Shown piece after piece: positions 44,946-53,059 of a stretch of 64,000 nucleotides of DNA; the first letter of the stretch is position 1; every line of letters starts with the position of its first letter. The notes beneath the pieces were generated by a model that saw nothing but the letters and a program-made list of their open reading frames with translations, had not been told where the DNA came from and did not search any database. Source of the DNA: Pelobacter sp. (lineage in GTDB: Bacteria > Desulfobacterota > Desulfuromonadia > Geobacterales > Pseudopelobacteraceae); contig JAVBXN010000020.1 of assembly GCA_030824515.1 (NCBI GenBank), forward strand, positions 1 through 64,000, read 5' to 3'. The position numbers and the translations under genes were made by a program.

Positions 44946-45538
44946 TGACAGCCGAACGCTCCAGCCAGATTCTTAACATTCCTAACATTCTTACAATGAT
45001 GCGGATTGCAGCTATCCCACTTTTGGCTGCCCTGCTCATGTCACCTTCAAAAACATCCGGTTTCTGGGCTGCGGCAGTCTTTGCGATTGCTTCAATCACT
45101 GATTGGCTGGATGGCTATCTGGCGCGCCGCATGGGAATTGTGACCGTGTTCGGCAAGTTTCTTGATCCGATTGCCGACAAGCTGATAGTCATGGCTGCGA
45201 TGGTCATGATCTTGCCGTTCGGACGTGTTCCGGCCTGGATGGTGCTTGTAATTCTTGGGCGTGAAATGATTATCACCGGTTTGCGTGGGATTGCTTCAAG
45301 CGAAGGGATTGTGATACAGGCCAGCGATCTGGGCAAGTTCAAGACCATATTTCAAATCGTAGCCATTCTGGGGCTTGTTCTTCACTATGATTACAACTGG
45401 TTCTTCGGGATTGCTCATCCGCTGCTGACGGTCAACATGCACAACATCGGAATGTTTTACCTCTGGATTGCAACAATTCTGACAATCTGGTCCGGAGTTG
45501 ACTATCTGGCCAGATTCGTACGGGTTCTCACTCGCTGA
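44945..45538 (+). CDS. pgsA: CDP-diacylglycerol-glycerol-3-phosphate 3-phosphatidyltransferase
   Basis: A 197-residue membrane enzyme that makes phosphatidylglycerol phosphate. The CDP-alcohol phosphotransferase motif is complete: DWLDGYLARRMGIVTVFGKF followed by LDPIADK. About four to six helices. It overlaps the transglycosylase stop by one base and ends 8 bases from the oppositely oriented GspB-like gene. Confidence 0.95.
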   Translation: MTAERSSQILNIPNILTMMRIAAIPLLAALLMSPSKTSGFWAAAVFAIASITDWLDGYLARRMGIVTVFGKFLDPIADKLIVMAAMVMILPFGRVPAWMVLVILGREMIITGLRGIASSEGIVIQASDLGKFKTIFQIVAILGLVLHYDYNWFFGIAHPLLTVNMHNIGMFYLWIATILTIWSGVDYLARFVRVLTR

Positions 45539-45546
45539 GTAGTTCT

Positions 45547-46230
45547 TTACCTGTTCGATTTCCCCAATTGTATCTCGAAAGTATCACCGTTGTAATTGAA
45601 TCTAACCCGGTTTTTCTGAATCACATCTACCTTGACTCCTTCGATAACAGACCCAGCTGAAACCGGAATACCGTTGACCACTGCCACGCTATCGGAAACA
45701 CCTTCCTGAAAAGCAATGCCGTTTACCCTCAATAGCGGAACTGTTTTTGACTCGATTCGTGGTTGAACTGTCGTTTCGTTCCGGATCTTTTTGCGATCTT
45801 CATGCTTAATATCAGAATTCAGCTGGAGAGTACGGCTCTGCTCCGGTACGGAGGCTACAGCTTTCTTTTGCGGTTTGGAGATAGTCGCCTTGACTGAATC
45901 CGATCTTCTGGCTGGAACTATCTCGACGTTTTCCGGCAGTTTCTCGGTTTTGACATCAGACGCGGCAGGAGTCTGGGAGTTAGAAGGAGATTGAATCTTT
46001 TCGGACACAATATTATTTTGCTTAACCGGCAAAGCGTCCTGTTTCATAAACATGTAGGTGGCTACGGAACCGCCGGCAAATAAAAGTAATGCTGCTAGCA
46101 CGACTCCGGTAGTTGAATAGCGGTGAGAGCTTTCGCTTCTCAGGATATCGGAGTCTATCTTCAAGGTGTCCGGTCTGCTTGCGCCCCTTTCATCTTCAAG
46201 TTTTTTCAATGCTTTCAGAATTGAGCTCAT
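45547..46230 (-). CDS. GspB-like general secretion pathway protein
   Basis: A 227-residue protein with the N-terminal SSILKALKKLEDE signature of GspB/ExeB, one transmembrane helix (about 42-63), a long Pro/Ser/Lys-rich periplasmic linker and a C-terminal T2SSB domain (about 165-227; VNGIPVSAGSVIEGVKV). In Aeromonas, ExeA and ExeB together place the type II secretin in the cell wall. It follows the GspA-like gene with 13 bases between. No other type II secretion genes are in the window. Confidence 0.85.
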   Translation of the reverse strand: MSSILKALKKLEDERGASRPDTLKIDSDILRSESSHRYSTTGVVLAALLLFAGGSVATYMFMKQDALPVKQNNIVSEKIQSPSNSQTPAASDVKTEKLPENVEIVPARRSDSVKATISKPQKKAVASVPEQSRTLQLNSDIKHEDRKKIRNETTVQPRIESKTVPLLRVNGIAFQEGVSDSVAVVNGIPVSAGSVIEGVKVDVIQKNRVRFNYNGDTFEIQLGKSNR

Positions 46231-46243
46231 ATCGATTCCCGCA

Positions 46244-47917
46244 TCAATTGTTCCTCAGATTTGCCGGGCGAACGGTTTTATCGTATCCATACAAATATGC
46301 GACTGTCTGTGCGCCAACGGTGTCGTTTGCGGGAATGAGGTTCTTTTTTTGAAATGCCCGTACCGCTTCTAGCCCGGCTTGACTAAAAACACCATCAATC
46401 GGACCATTGTAAACCCCGGCAAGCTTTAGAAGCTTCTGAAGCGCCCTGATCTCATACTTTATGTCACCAACGGAAATCTTATCCGGGATCTGGTACAGAT
46501 TATTCCAGACCAGATAACAGTTCCCGCTGGCCAATGAATCCAGTTCTCTGATTGGAACAGAATTACGGTCGGACAGGGCGGGTGAGATGTTTGCCGATTC
46601 TGCTGACACTGACGTGACGGCCAGATAGTATTTGCCATGGTTGCCGGCGATACGTGTCTCAAACAGGAAAGGGATATTGATTTTGATTGCCTCACGCAAG
46701 GTTGCCTTGATCTCGGTAATCCTGAGATGCCGATTCCTGGCCAGTACCACAGCTGTTTCAGGTATGGTCAACCTGCTGTCCAGCACTTTTACCCTGGCAA
46801 CATTCCATCGGGACAAAATATCATTGAAAGCCTGCAGGTTGGCACTGTTTTGTTCCAGCTCCAAAAGTTGCTTTTCAATGGGGACAACGCCAGTAGTTGC
46901 TTGTGGTAAAACAGGCTGGGGTGAGCCGGAAGATTTCGGTGCATTCGTATGCAATGATGAATCATTCGAAGTCTTTGTATGAGCAGATAGCTCTCTGGGG
47001 CCCGCTTCTGATTGCCACGGAATCCAGCTGGCCGAGAATATTGAGAGAATTGTGATCAGCACAATCGCCACGATGGCCGAAAACACGAATTTCAGGTAGC
47101 GCCGCTGAGGCACATTCAGGATTTCCCTGATGGCACGTGTAACGATTCCGGAACTTATTCTCCGTTTTTCATCTCCGTATGCTACCAGCAAGGCACGATC
47201 ACATAGAATATTGATCATGCGCGGTACTCCGCGGGTGTACAGATAGATCCAGCGAATTGCAAACAGGCTGAAAGAAACACCACCGGTTTCACCGGCAACT
47301 TCCATTCTCCGTCGAATGTAGGAACGGGTCTCATCCATGCTCATTGACCTCAATCGATAACGGACCGCAATACGCTGATTGAGTTGGCGCAACTCCGGGC
47401 GGGCGAGCAGCTCTTCCAATTCAGGTTGACCTGCCAGCACGATCTGAATAAGCTTATCATTTTCTGTTTCCAGATTGGAAATAAGGCGGAGCTGTTCAAG
47501 GACATCGGGCCGCAGGTTCTGTGCTTCGTCAATGACAAGCACAACCGTTGTTCCCTTGGAATTTTCAGCCAGAAGAAATCTGTTCAGTTCCGCAAGTAGT
47601 TCATTGGTATATTCGCTACTTGAGTTGAGGCCAAATTCCTGGTTGATACTTCGAAGAAGTTCCACTCCGCCAAGACCGGGGTTAAATATCAAAGCGGAAC
47701 GGTAATTTTCGTCGCCAAGTTGGCTTAGAAGTGTTCTTAGCACCGTCGTTTTGCCGGTACCCACTTCTCCTATCAGTTCTATGAACCCATAATGGTTATT
47801 GATGCCGTATAACAGGTGAGCAAAGGATTCTTTGTGGTTCTTGCTAAGGTAGATAAAACGCGGATTTGGCGTCAGGGTGAACGGTTTTTCATTGAATCCG
47901 AAGTATTTAGTATACAT
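46244..47917 (-). CDS. GspA/ExeA-like AAA ATPase with peptidoglycan-binding domain
   Basis: A 557-residue protein: cytoplasmic AAA domain with Walker A GEVGTGKTT and Walker B VVLVIDEAQNL, one transmembrane helix (about 285-305), a periplasmic region and a C-terminal peptidoglycan-binding domain (about 480-540; YNGPIDGVFSQAG). This order matches ExeA, which remodels murein for secretin assembly. The start is ATG 47917 or an in-frame TTG at 47929; neither has a strong ribosome site. It is followed by the GspB-like partner. Confidence 0.88.
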   Translation of the reverse strand: MYTKYFGFNEKPFTLTPNPRFIYLSKNHKESFAHLLYGINNHYGFIELIGEVGTGKTTVLRTLLSQLGDENYRSALIFNPGLGGVELLRSINQEFGLNSSSEYTNELLAELNRFLLAENSKGTTVVLVIDEAQNLRPDVLEQLRLISNLETENDKLIQIVLAGQPELEELLARPELRQLNQRIAVRYRLRSMSMDETRSYIRRRMEVAGETGGVSFSLFAIRWIYLYTRGVPRMINILCDRALLVAYGDEKRRISSGIVTRAIREILNVPQRRYLKFVFSAIVAIVLITILSIFSASWIPWQSEAGPRELSAHTKTSNDSSLHTNAPKSSGSPQPVLPQATTGVVPIEKQLLELEQNSANLQAFNDILSRWNVARVKVLDSRLTIPETAVVLARNRHLRITEIKATLREAIKINIPFLFETRIAGNHGKYYLAVTSVSAESANISPALSDRNSVPIRELDSLASGNCYLVWNNLYQIPDKISVGDIKYEIRALQKLLKLAGVYNGPIDGVFSQAGLEAVRAFQKKNLIPANDTVGAQTVAYLYGYDKTVRPANLRNN

Positions 47918-48063
47918 ATGAGTGACCAAGAAAAAGAGTGGTTCAGTTGGATAGTTCTATGGAAGTTAAGTTATGTAATAAACTATTGTATATTCCACAA
48001 AAACTAATTATTTTCAAGCCATTTAAAAGAACTTTGCCTGCGCTTAAAGAATGAATCACACTA

Positions 48064-49110
48064 ATGAATGGACAAAAAGCGATGCACTACATTAAGTATG
48101 ATGCTAAAACTAGCTATAAAACAAAAGAATATACAAGTGAGTATCAGCCGGTTTCTTCCAGATACCCTGTTCTTGTTTCAGGTTATTATGCCGGCCTGAT
48201 CCAAAATGAAGGTGACGCCATCTGGAAGCAGTGCATGCCTGATCCTCAAGAACTGGAAGACTTTGATCAGAGCCCGGATCCATTGAACGAGACTTCATTA
48301 AGTCCGATTCCAGGACTTATTCATCGTTATCCAGATCGAGTGGTCTTGCTGGTTTCCAATCGCTGCCCGGTTTATTGCCGTTTCTGCATGCGCAAGCGCC
48401 TAGTCGGTAGTAACGATTTCCAAATGAATGAAGCGGGATTTCAGGATGCTCTCGAATATATTGCCGCCAACCCATCCATTCGTGATGTCATACTGTCCGG
48501 GGGGGATCCGCTGATGCTCAGCGATGAAACTCTTTATCGCATTTTGAGCAGCCTGAGAAGCATCAGGCATATTTCATTCATCCGCATTGGCAGTCGTGTC
48601 CCGGTTACGCTCCCGGAACGCATTACTCCGGAGCTATGCAATATTCTAAGACAATTTCACCCGCTTTACATCAACACACATTTCAACCATCCCGCAGAAA
48701 TCACGGATAATTCGGGCAAGGCCTGTTCAATGCTGGCAAATGCCGGTATTCCGTTGGGAAATCAGACCGTTCTTCTGAGAGGGGTCAATGACAGTGCTGA
48801 CGTAATGCGTGAGTTGATGTCCGGTCTGCTCGAAATCCGCGTCAAGCCCTATTACCTGCACCAGATGGATCTCGTGCGCGGAACCGCACACTTCAGGACG
48901 TCGGTAGATACAGGTCTTGAGATAATCCGGTCGCTACGCGGGCACATTTCCGGGATGGCTGTCCCTCATTACGTGATAGACCTGCCGGGTGGAAAGGGTA
49001 AAGTGGCTATTCTGCCTGATCTTGTGGAGAGGAAAGGTGATATCCTGCTTCTGAGGACCTATACCGGCGAGCAGGTGGAATATCGGGATCTCACAGCTGC
49101 TCGGGCGTAA
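48064..49110 (+). CDS. KamA-family radical-SAM aminomutase (EpmB-like)
   Basis: A 348-residue radical-SAM protein of the lysine 2,3-aminomutase family. The cluster motif is C101-x3-C105-x2-C108 (CPVYCRFC), with IHRYPDRVVLLVSN before it and DVILSGGDPLMLSD, YINTHFNHPAEIT after it, the last region carrying PLP/substrate contacts. It is shorter than clostridial lysine aminomutase and sits beside epmA and efp, so conversion of lysine to beta-lysine for EF-P is the best assignment. It converges on epmA with a 20-base overlap. No strong ribosome site is seen before ATG 48064. Confidence 0.85.
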   Translation: MNGQKAMHYIKYDAKTSYKTKEYTSEYQPVSSRYPVLVSGYYAGLIQNEGDAIWKQCMPDPQELEDFDQSPDPLNETSLSPIPGLIHRYPDRVVLLVSNRCPVYCRFCMRKRLVGSNDFQMNEAGFQDALEYIAANPSIRDVILSGGDPLMLSDETLYRILSSLRSIRHISFIRIGSRVPVTLPERITPELCNILRQFHPLYINTHFNHPAEITDNSGKACSMLANAGIPLGNQTVLLRGVNDSADVMRELMSGLLEIRVKPYYLHQMDLVRGTAHFRTSVDTGLEIIRSLRGHISGMAVPHYVIDLPGGKGKVAILPDLVERKGDILLLRTYTGEQVEYRDLTAARA

Positions 49111-49996
49111 AGGCGACCACCTCATCAATACTTTCCGCACCCGCCGCCAGCATAACCAGCCGGTCAATTCCCATCGCAATGCCAGCCGACGGCGGCATCG
49201 CGTCGAGTTCATCAAGAAACCGTTCCGGCAGCGGCAAAGCGTGCCGACCGTCCTTGATTCGCAACTGGTTGGCTTCCTCGAAACGTTTGCGCTGTTCAGC
49301 CGCATCGTTCAATTCACTGAATCCGTTTGCAAGTTCCAGCCCAGCCAGATACAGTTCAAAACGCTCGGCCAGTTCCGGTTGGCCGGGCTTCAGTCTTGAG
49401 AGCGCGGCCAGTTCAGCCGGATAATCGGTCAGGATGACCGGCATTGAAAATACGGTCAGGGCAGGCTCTATTACCTCAGTCAGTATTTCTTCGTAAATCC
49501 CTTTTTCGAGGCAACTCCATACGCTGGTATTGCTGAAACGTAAAAACGCTTCCTGGACGCTTATTTTGGCCCAGGGGGCGAAAGGATCAATTGCTGCTCT
49601 GTTGTAGTGATAGACAGGTGAATCAACAAGACAAGCCTTTGCAATATGCTGCAACAGTTCCTGGCAATCATCAATAAGTGCATTGTAATCACTGTCGGCA
49701 CGATACCATTCAAGCATGGTAAATTCGGACAGATGATTTTGTCCTCGCTCCTCGGCACGCCAGCAATGTGAAATCTGAAATAAACGCTTATGCCCACGAC
49801 AGAGCAGCCGTTTCATGCACAGTTCTGGAGAAGTCTGAAGCTGCCAGGGGAGGGGGGATATTGGATTGATATACTCTTCAGGTGCGTTGGCAGGTATAAG
49901 AAGGGGGGTCTCCACTTCCAGAAACCCCCTGTCCCAAAAAAAACATCGAATGGCCCTGATTATACGGGCTCGCAGCCATAAGGTGTGACCATTCAT
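49091..49996 (-). CDS. epmA: EF-P lysine-lysyltransferase EpmA
   Basis: A 301-residue class II lysyl-tRNA-synthetase-like protein without anticodon domain, which attaches lysine or beta-lysine to EF-P. Motif 2 is in FQISHCWRAEERGQNHLSEF and motif 3 in SAGIAMGIDRLVMLAAG; ASP/ELEAN-like substrate residues lie in GLELANGFSEL. The ATG is 5 bases after the efp stop, with AAAGGGTAG, so the two are co-transcribed. Confidence 0.92.
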   Translation of the reverse strand: MNGHTLWLRARIIRAIRCFFWDRGFLEVETPLLIPANAPEEYINPISPLPWQLQTSPELCMKRLLCRGHKRLFQISHCWRAEERGQNHLSEFTMLEWYRADSDYNALIDDCQELLQHIAKACLVDSPVYHYNRAAIDPFAPWAKISVQEAFLRFSNTSVWSCLEKGIYEEILTEVIEPALTVFSMPVILTDYPAELAALSRLKPGQPELAERFELYLAGLELANGFSELNDAAEQRKRFEEANQLRIKDGRHALPLPERFLDELDAMPPSAGIAMGIDRLVMLAAGAESIDEVVAFTPEQL

Positions 49997-50001
49997 TAAA
50001 G

Positions 50002-50565
50002 CTACCCTTTAACGCGGGTAGAGTATTCACCGTTACGGGTATCTATAACAATAAGTTCGCCTTCTTCAATGAAAGGAGGCACGCGCAGCACATAACCGGT
50101 TTCAACGGTTGCCGGTTTAGAGTCGTTGCCGCTGGTGTCACCTTTGGCCCATTGCTCGGTTGCCGTTACCCGCAGATTAACAAAGTTCGGCAACGATACA
50201 CCGATTGCTTTTTCGCCAAACAGCATTACATCGACTTTCAGGTTCTCCAGCAGGAAGTTCTTGGCGTCACCCAGCGTCTCTTCTTCCATGACAACCTGTT
50301 CGTATGTGGCCTGGTCCATGAAAGTATAATGGGTTCCTTCCTTGTAGAGGTATTCCATCTGACGATCTTCAAGGTTGGCGGACTCAAAAGTCTCTCCTGA
50401 ACGATAGGTTCTGTCGAGAAGGGTACCGTTAATCATGTTGCGCATTTTTGTCCGGTATAGTGCCTGACCCTTGCCGGGTTTTACAAAATCGAAAGCAACT
50501 ACCAGATACGGATCACCATCCAGGGTGATTTTAAGTCCTTTTTTTAGATCAGCTACGGTGTACAT
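50002..50565 (-). CDS. efp: Translation elongation factor P
   Basis: A 187-residue factor that relieves ribosome stalling at polyproline. The modification loop is KPGKGQA with target Lys K32, so beta-lysylation by the adjacent EpmA/EpmB pair is expected. Three beta-barrel domains are recognisable, ending with VIDTRNGEYSTRVKG. It lies between infA and epmA on the minus strand. Confidence 0.96.
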   Translation of the reverse strand: MYTVADLKKGLKITLDGDPYLVVAFDFVKPGKGQALYRTKMRNMINGTLLDRTYRSGETFESANLEDRQMEYLYKEGTHYTFMDQATYEQVVMEEETLGDAKNFLLENLKVDVMLFGEKAIGVSLPNFVNLRVTATEQWAKGDTSGNDSKPATVETGYVLRVPPFIEEGELIVIDTRNGEYSTRVKG

Positions 50566-50598
50566 TGAATCCTCGCAAATGGTTTAATGAAACAACAC

Positions 50599-50622
50599 AA
50601 GCCCTCCAAGATGGACGGGCCT
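50599..50622 (-). terminator. Terminator-like hairpin between infA and efp
   Basis: On the minus strand GGCCC-G-TCC pairs with GGA-GGGCT around a 5-base loop, followed by a G/T-rich run (TGTGTTGTTTC). It is 30 bases after infA and could reduce read-through into efp. Confidence 0.45.
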
Positions 50623-50653
50623 GTTCGTAATATCAGATTTCCAAATCAGTTAA

Positions 50654-50872
50654 CTATTTAGCGCGATAGGTGATTCGACCGCGTGTCAGGTCATATGGAG
50701 AAAGTTCAACGGTAACCTTGTCGCCCGGAAGAATCTTTATGAAATACTTGCGCATCTTGCCGGAAATATGAGCCAGGACCACATGGTCGTTTTCCAGCCT
50801 GACACGAAACATGGCATTCGGAAGTGGTTCAATGACAGTCCCTTCAACTTCAATCGCTTCTTCTTTACTCAT
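50654..50872 (-). CDS. infA: Translation initiation factor IF-1
   Basis: A 72-residue S1-like OB-fold protein that binds the A-site of the 30S subunit. The sequence follows IF-1 throughout: [39 protein letters not shown] and [19 protein letters not shown] precedes the ATG. It stands apart from ribosomal protein genes, next to efp. Confidence 0.97.
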   Translation of the reverse strand: MSKEEAIEVEGTVIEPLPNAMFRVRLENDHVVLAHISGKMRKYFIKILPGDKVTVELSPYDLTRGRITYRAK

Positions 50873-50981
50873 AAGCGGAACAGCTCCTCAAAAAAGCTCG
50901 TGTGATGTGAACAGAGACACATTACTGATACAGCTCTAAAAATGCAAGTTAATTGTACAACTGGAAGAAAAAGCGCCCATA

Positions 50982-51029
50982 AGATATATTATGTCAAGTT
51001 GCCAGTAAGGGCAACACGACATAATATCT
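50982..51029. repeat. Long imperfect inverted repeat upstream of infA
   Basis: Left arm 50982-51003 and right arm 51010-51029 pair over 18 bp (AGATAT/ATATCT, TATGTC/GACATA, GTTGCC/GGCAAC) with a 2-base bulge and a 2x2 internal loop; the apical loop is AGTAAG. It lies between the zinc-ribbon gene and infA, both minus strand, and has no adjacent T-run. It may be a bidirectional terminator, an RNA element in the infA leader or a repeat-family copy. The rest of 50873-51072 shows nothing clear. Confidence 0.55.
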
Positions 51030-51072
51030 GTTGGTGTTATTTGATTGGTGTTGGTGGCTATTCTTTTGTAAA

Positions 51073-51537
51073 TTACTGGCATCTCAGTAGTTTAATTCCG
51101 TCCTGAAATAGTACCTGCATTTTGTTGGGAACTATCAGGAGTTTTACTATTCCGAATCCGAAGACGGAGTGTTTGACTAGAGTGTTGATGCGGTAGTTTC
51201 CGTTCATATCGTATTCCTGCGCACGTTCAATCTGCATGGTTGGCCTTAGTGATGCCCACTCTTCACGCTCGGCGTCGTTCGGATTCTTTTTGGGTGTTCG
51301 TGGTGTTGACGCTGCCCTGGATGATGCTGAGGTTTCTTTGGCAGCTTTTGACGCCTTAGTCCTAGCTTCCTTGACCGTTGGTGGCGGATAATAGTTGTGG
51401 ACTCCGCTGCAGGTGTTGCATTCTACCCTGACCACCTTGTCTTCGACCATTGCAACGATTCTGTGATTCAAAATTTCACGACAACGCGTACAACGTGCGT
51501 CAATAATATCTCCTGCCGACAATTTTCTCTTTATCAT
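51073..51537 (-). CDS. Unknown protein: zinc ribbon plus C-terminal small beta domain
   Basis: A 154-residue protein not assigned to a named family. It has a zinc ribbon with C16-x2-C19 and C40-x2-C43, a Lys/Ala/Ser-rich linker (about 55-95) and a C-terminal beta segment (about 120-154; LVKHSVFGFGIVKLL, MQVLFQDGIKLLRC) that resembles the Tudor/CarD-like module found at the end of UvrD-type helicases and in RNA-polymerase-binding proteins. Both ends suggest nucleic-acid or RNA polymerase contact; the function is unknown. CAGGAAT precedes the ATG. Confidence 0.7.
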   Translation of the reverse strand: MIKRKLSAGDIIDARCTRCREILNHRIVAMVEDKVVRVECNTCSGVHNYYPPPTVKEARTKASKAAKETSASSRAASTPRTPKKNPNDAEREEWASLRPTMQIERAQEYDMNGNYRINTLVKHSVFGFGIVKLLIVPNKMQVLFQDGIKLLRCQ

Positions 51538-51650
51538 ATATTCCTGTTCCCAAGCCCCGGATATTTCGTTTCAGGCGGTATCATTGCTGAAACGATCAGG
51601 CAAAGGATTTGTGTTTAAGTCGGATCGCCATTTATACAATTTCTATCAGC

Positions 51651-51686
51651 AAAAAACCGCTCCCATAATTTCGCAGGTGAGCGGTT
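51651..51686 (-). terminator. Intrinsic terminator after the phenylacetate-CoA ligase gene
   Basis: On the minus strand AACCGCTC (51686-51679) pairs with GAGCGGTT (51662-51655) and a T-run follows. It lies 33 bases after the ligase stop and closes the ispG-proS-ligase direction. Confidence 0.75.
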
Positions 51687-51718
51687 ATTTGAGGGTCATA
51701 AATTTACTTAATGAACGA

Positions 51719-53032
51719 TTATCGTCTCTGTCTCCTGTCGATAACCCGTTCGGCTTTTCCTTCGTGACGCGGTATGCTGTTTGGTTCAACCAGCTTGACG
51801 GTTACTCCCACACCCAATACGGAATCTATTTTCTTCCCAACCATGTCGAGGAACGCCCTCTGTTTTTTCATTTCGTCGAAGAATATATTCTCCCGGACTT
51901 CTATGCAGACTTCCAGTATATCAAGTGCGCCCTTACGGTCAACAACCAGTTGATAATGCGGTTCGCACCCCTCGATAGCTATCAGAACCTCTTCGATCTG
52001 GGATGGGAAAACATTGACACCCTTGATAATCAGCATGTCGTCCGAGCGTCCCATGGTTTTTCTCATTCTGGCCATGGTCCGCCCGCATTCACAGGTCGTG
52101 TAGTCAAGGCTGGTAATGTCTCTGGTCCGATAGCGAATCATCGGGAAAGCTTCCTTGCAGATCGTCGTCAGCACCAGTTCGCCAACACTGCCCGGCGGCA
52201 GCACCTGGCAGGTTTCCGGATCTATGATTTCGGCAATAAAAGCATCCTCGGCAATGTGCATGCCGTTTTTACAGCGACATTCTCCGGCGACACCAGGACC
52301 TATGATTTCCGAAAGTCCGTAGTTGTCGGTGGCACTGATCTGGAGACGGGACTCGATCTCCCTGCGCATCGCTTCCGACCAGGGCTCACCGCCGAACAGG
52401 CCAACCTTGAGGGCCAGGGTTTTGGGATCTATACCCTGCTTTTCAATCCGGTCCGCCAGCGTAATGGCATAACTGGGTGTGCAGACCAGGGCGCTGGAGC
52501 GATAGTCCTGCATGATCATGATCTGCTTGTCGGTATTGCCGCCACTCATGGGTATGACGGCCGCACCGATCAACTCGGATCCGTAATGCAGGCCAAAGGC
52601 GCCGGTGAACATGCCGTAGCCAAAAGCGACCTGGACAACATCGTCATGGGTTACACCGGCCGCGGTCATCATGCGCGCCACCAGGTTGGACCAGATCTTC
52701 AGGTCGTTCTTGGTGTAGCCGACCACGGTCGGCTTGCCGGTTGTTCCAGAAGACGAATGAATCCTGACTACTTCCCGCAACGGCACAGCGAACATGCCGT
52801 AGGGGTAGTTCAGGCGAAGATCTTCCTTGGTTGTAAACGGCAGCTTGGAAAGATCATCCAGCGATGTGACATCCTCCGGAACAATGCCTGACTCATTAAA
52901 CTTGGTACGGTAGCAGGTGACGTTTTTATACGCACGGTTCAGAGTCGCCTGGAGACGTTCCAACTGGAGCTGTTCCACTTCCTCGCGCGGCATGCATTCA
53001 TGCTGTGTATCCCAAATCGGGTTAGTCTGCAT
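51719..53032 (-). CDS. paaK: Phenylacetate-CoA ligase
   Basis: A 437-residue AMP-forming ligase. It has the P-loop [16 protein letters not shown] (about residue 92), [23 protein letters not shown] and the C-terminal [18 protein letters not shown] typical of PaaK. It activates phenylacetate or a related aryl acid; no other paa genes are nearby, so in an anaerobe it may serve indoleacetate or phenylacetate fermentation/oxidation. ATG 53032 has GAGGG; the GTG at 53035 is too close to it. A long frame on the other strand is a shadow. Confidence 0.92.
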   Translation of the reverse strand: MQTNPIWDTQHECMPREEVEQLQLERLQATLNRAYKNVTCYRTKFNESGIVPEDVTSLDDLSKLPFTTKEDLRLNYPYGMFAVPLREVVRIHSSSGTTGKPTVVGYTKNDLKIWSNLVARMMTAAGVTHDDVVQVAFGYGMFTGAFGLHYGSELIGAAVIPMSGGNTDKQIMIMQDYRSSALVCTPSYAITLADRIEKQGIDPKTLALKVGLFGGEPWSEAMRREIESRLQISATDNYGLSEIIGPGVAGECRCKNGMHIAEDAFIAEIIDPETCQVLPPGSVGELVLTTICKEAFPMIRYRTRDITSLDYTTCECGRTMARMRKTMGRSDDMLIIKGVNVFPSQIEEVLIAIEGCEPHYQLVVDRKGALDILEVCIEVRENIFFDEMKKQRAFLDMVGKKIDSVLGVGVTVKLVEPNSIPRHEGKAERVIDRRQRR

Positions 53033-53059
53033 CACACCCTCATAATCATCTGATAAAAG

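Noticed and set aside
50969-50997. TTGACA on the minus strand as an infA promoter
   Set aside because: It lies in the hairpin arm, but no acceptable -10 hexamer occurs at 15-19 bases downstream.
51584-52891. 435-codon plus-strand frame
   Set aside because: It lies antisense to the phenylacetate-CoA ligase gene, which has all family motifs. The long open frame is a by-product of codon usage on the coding strand.
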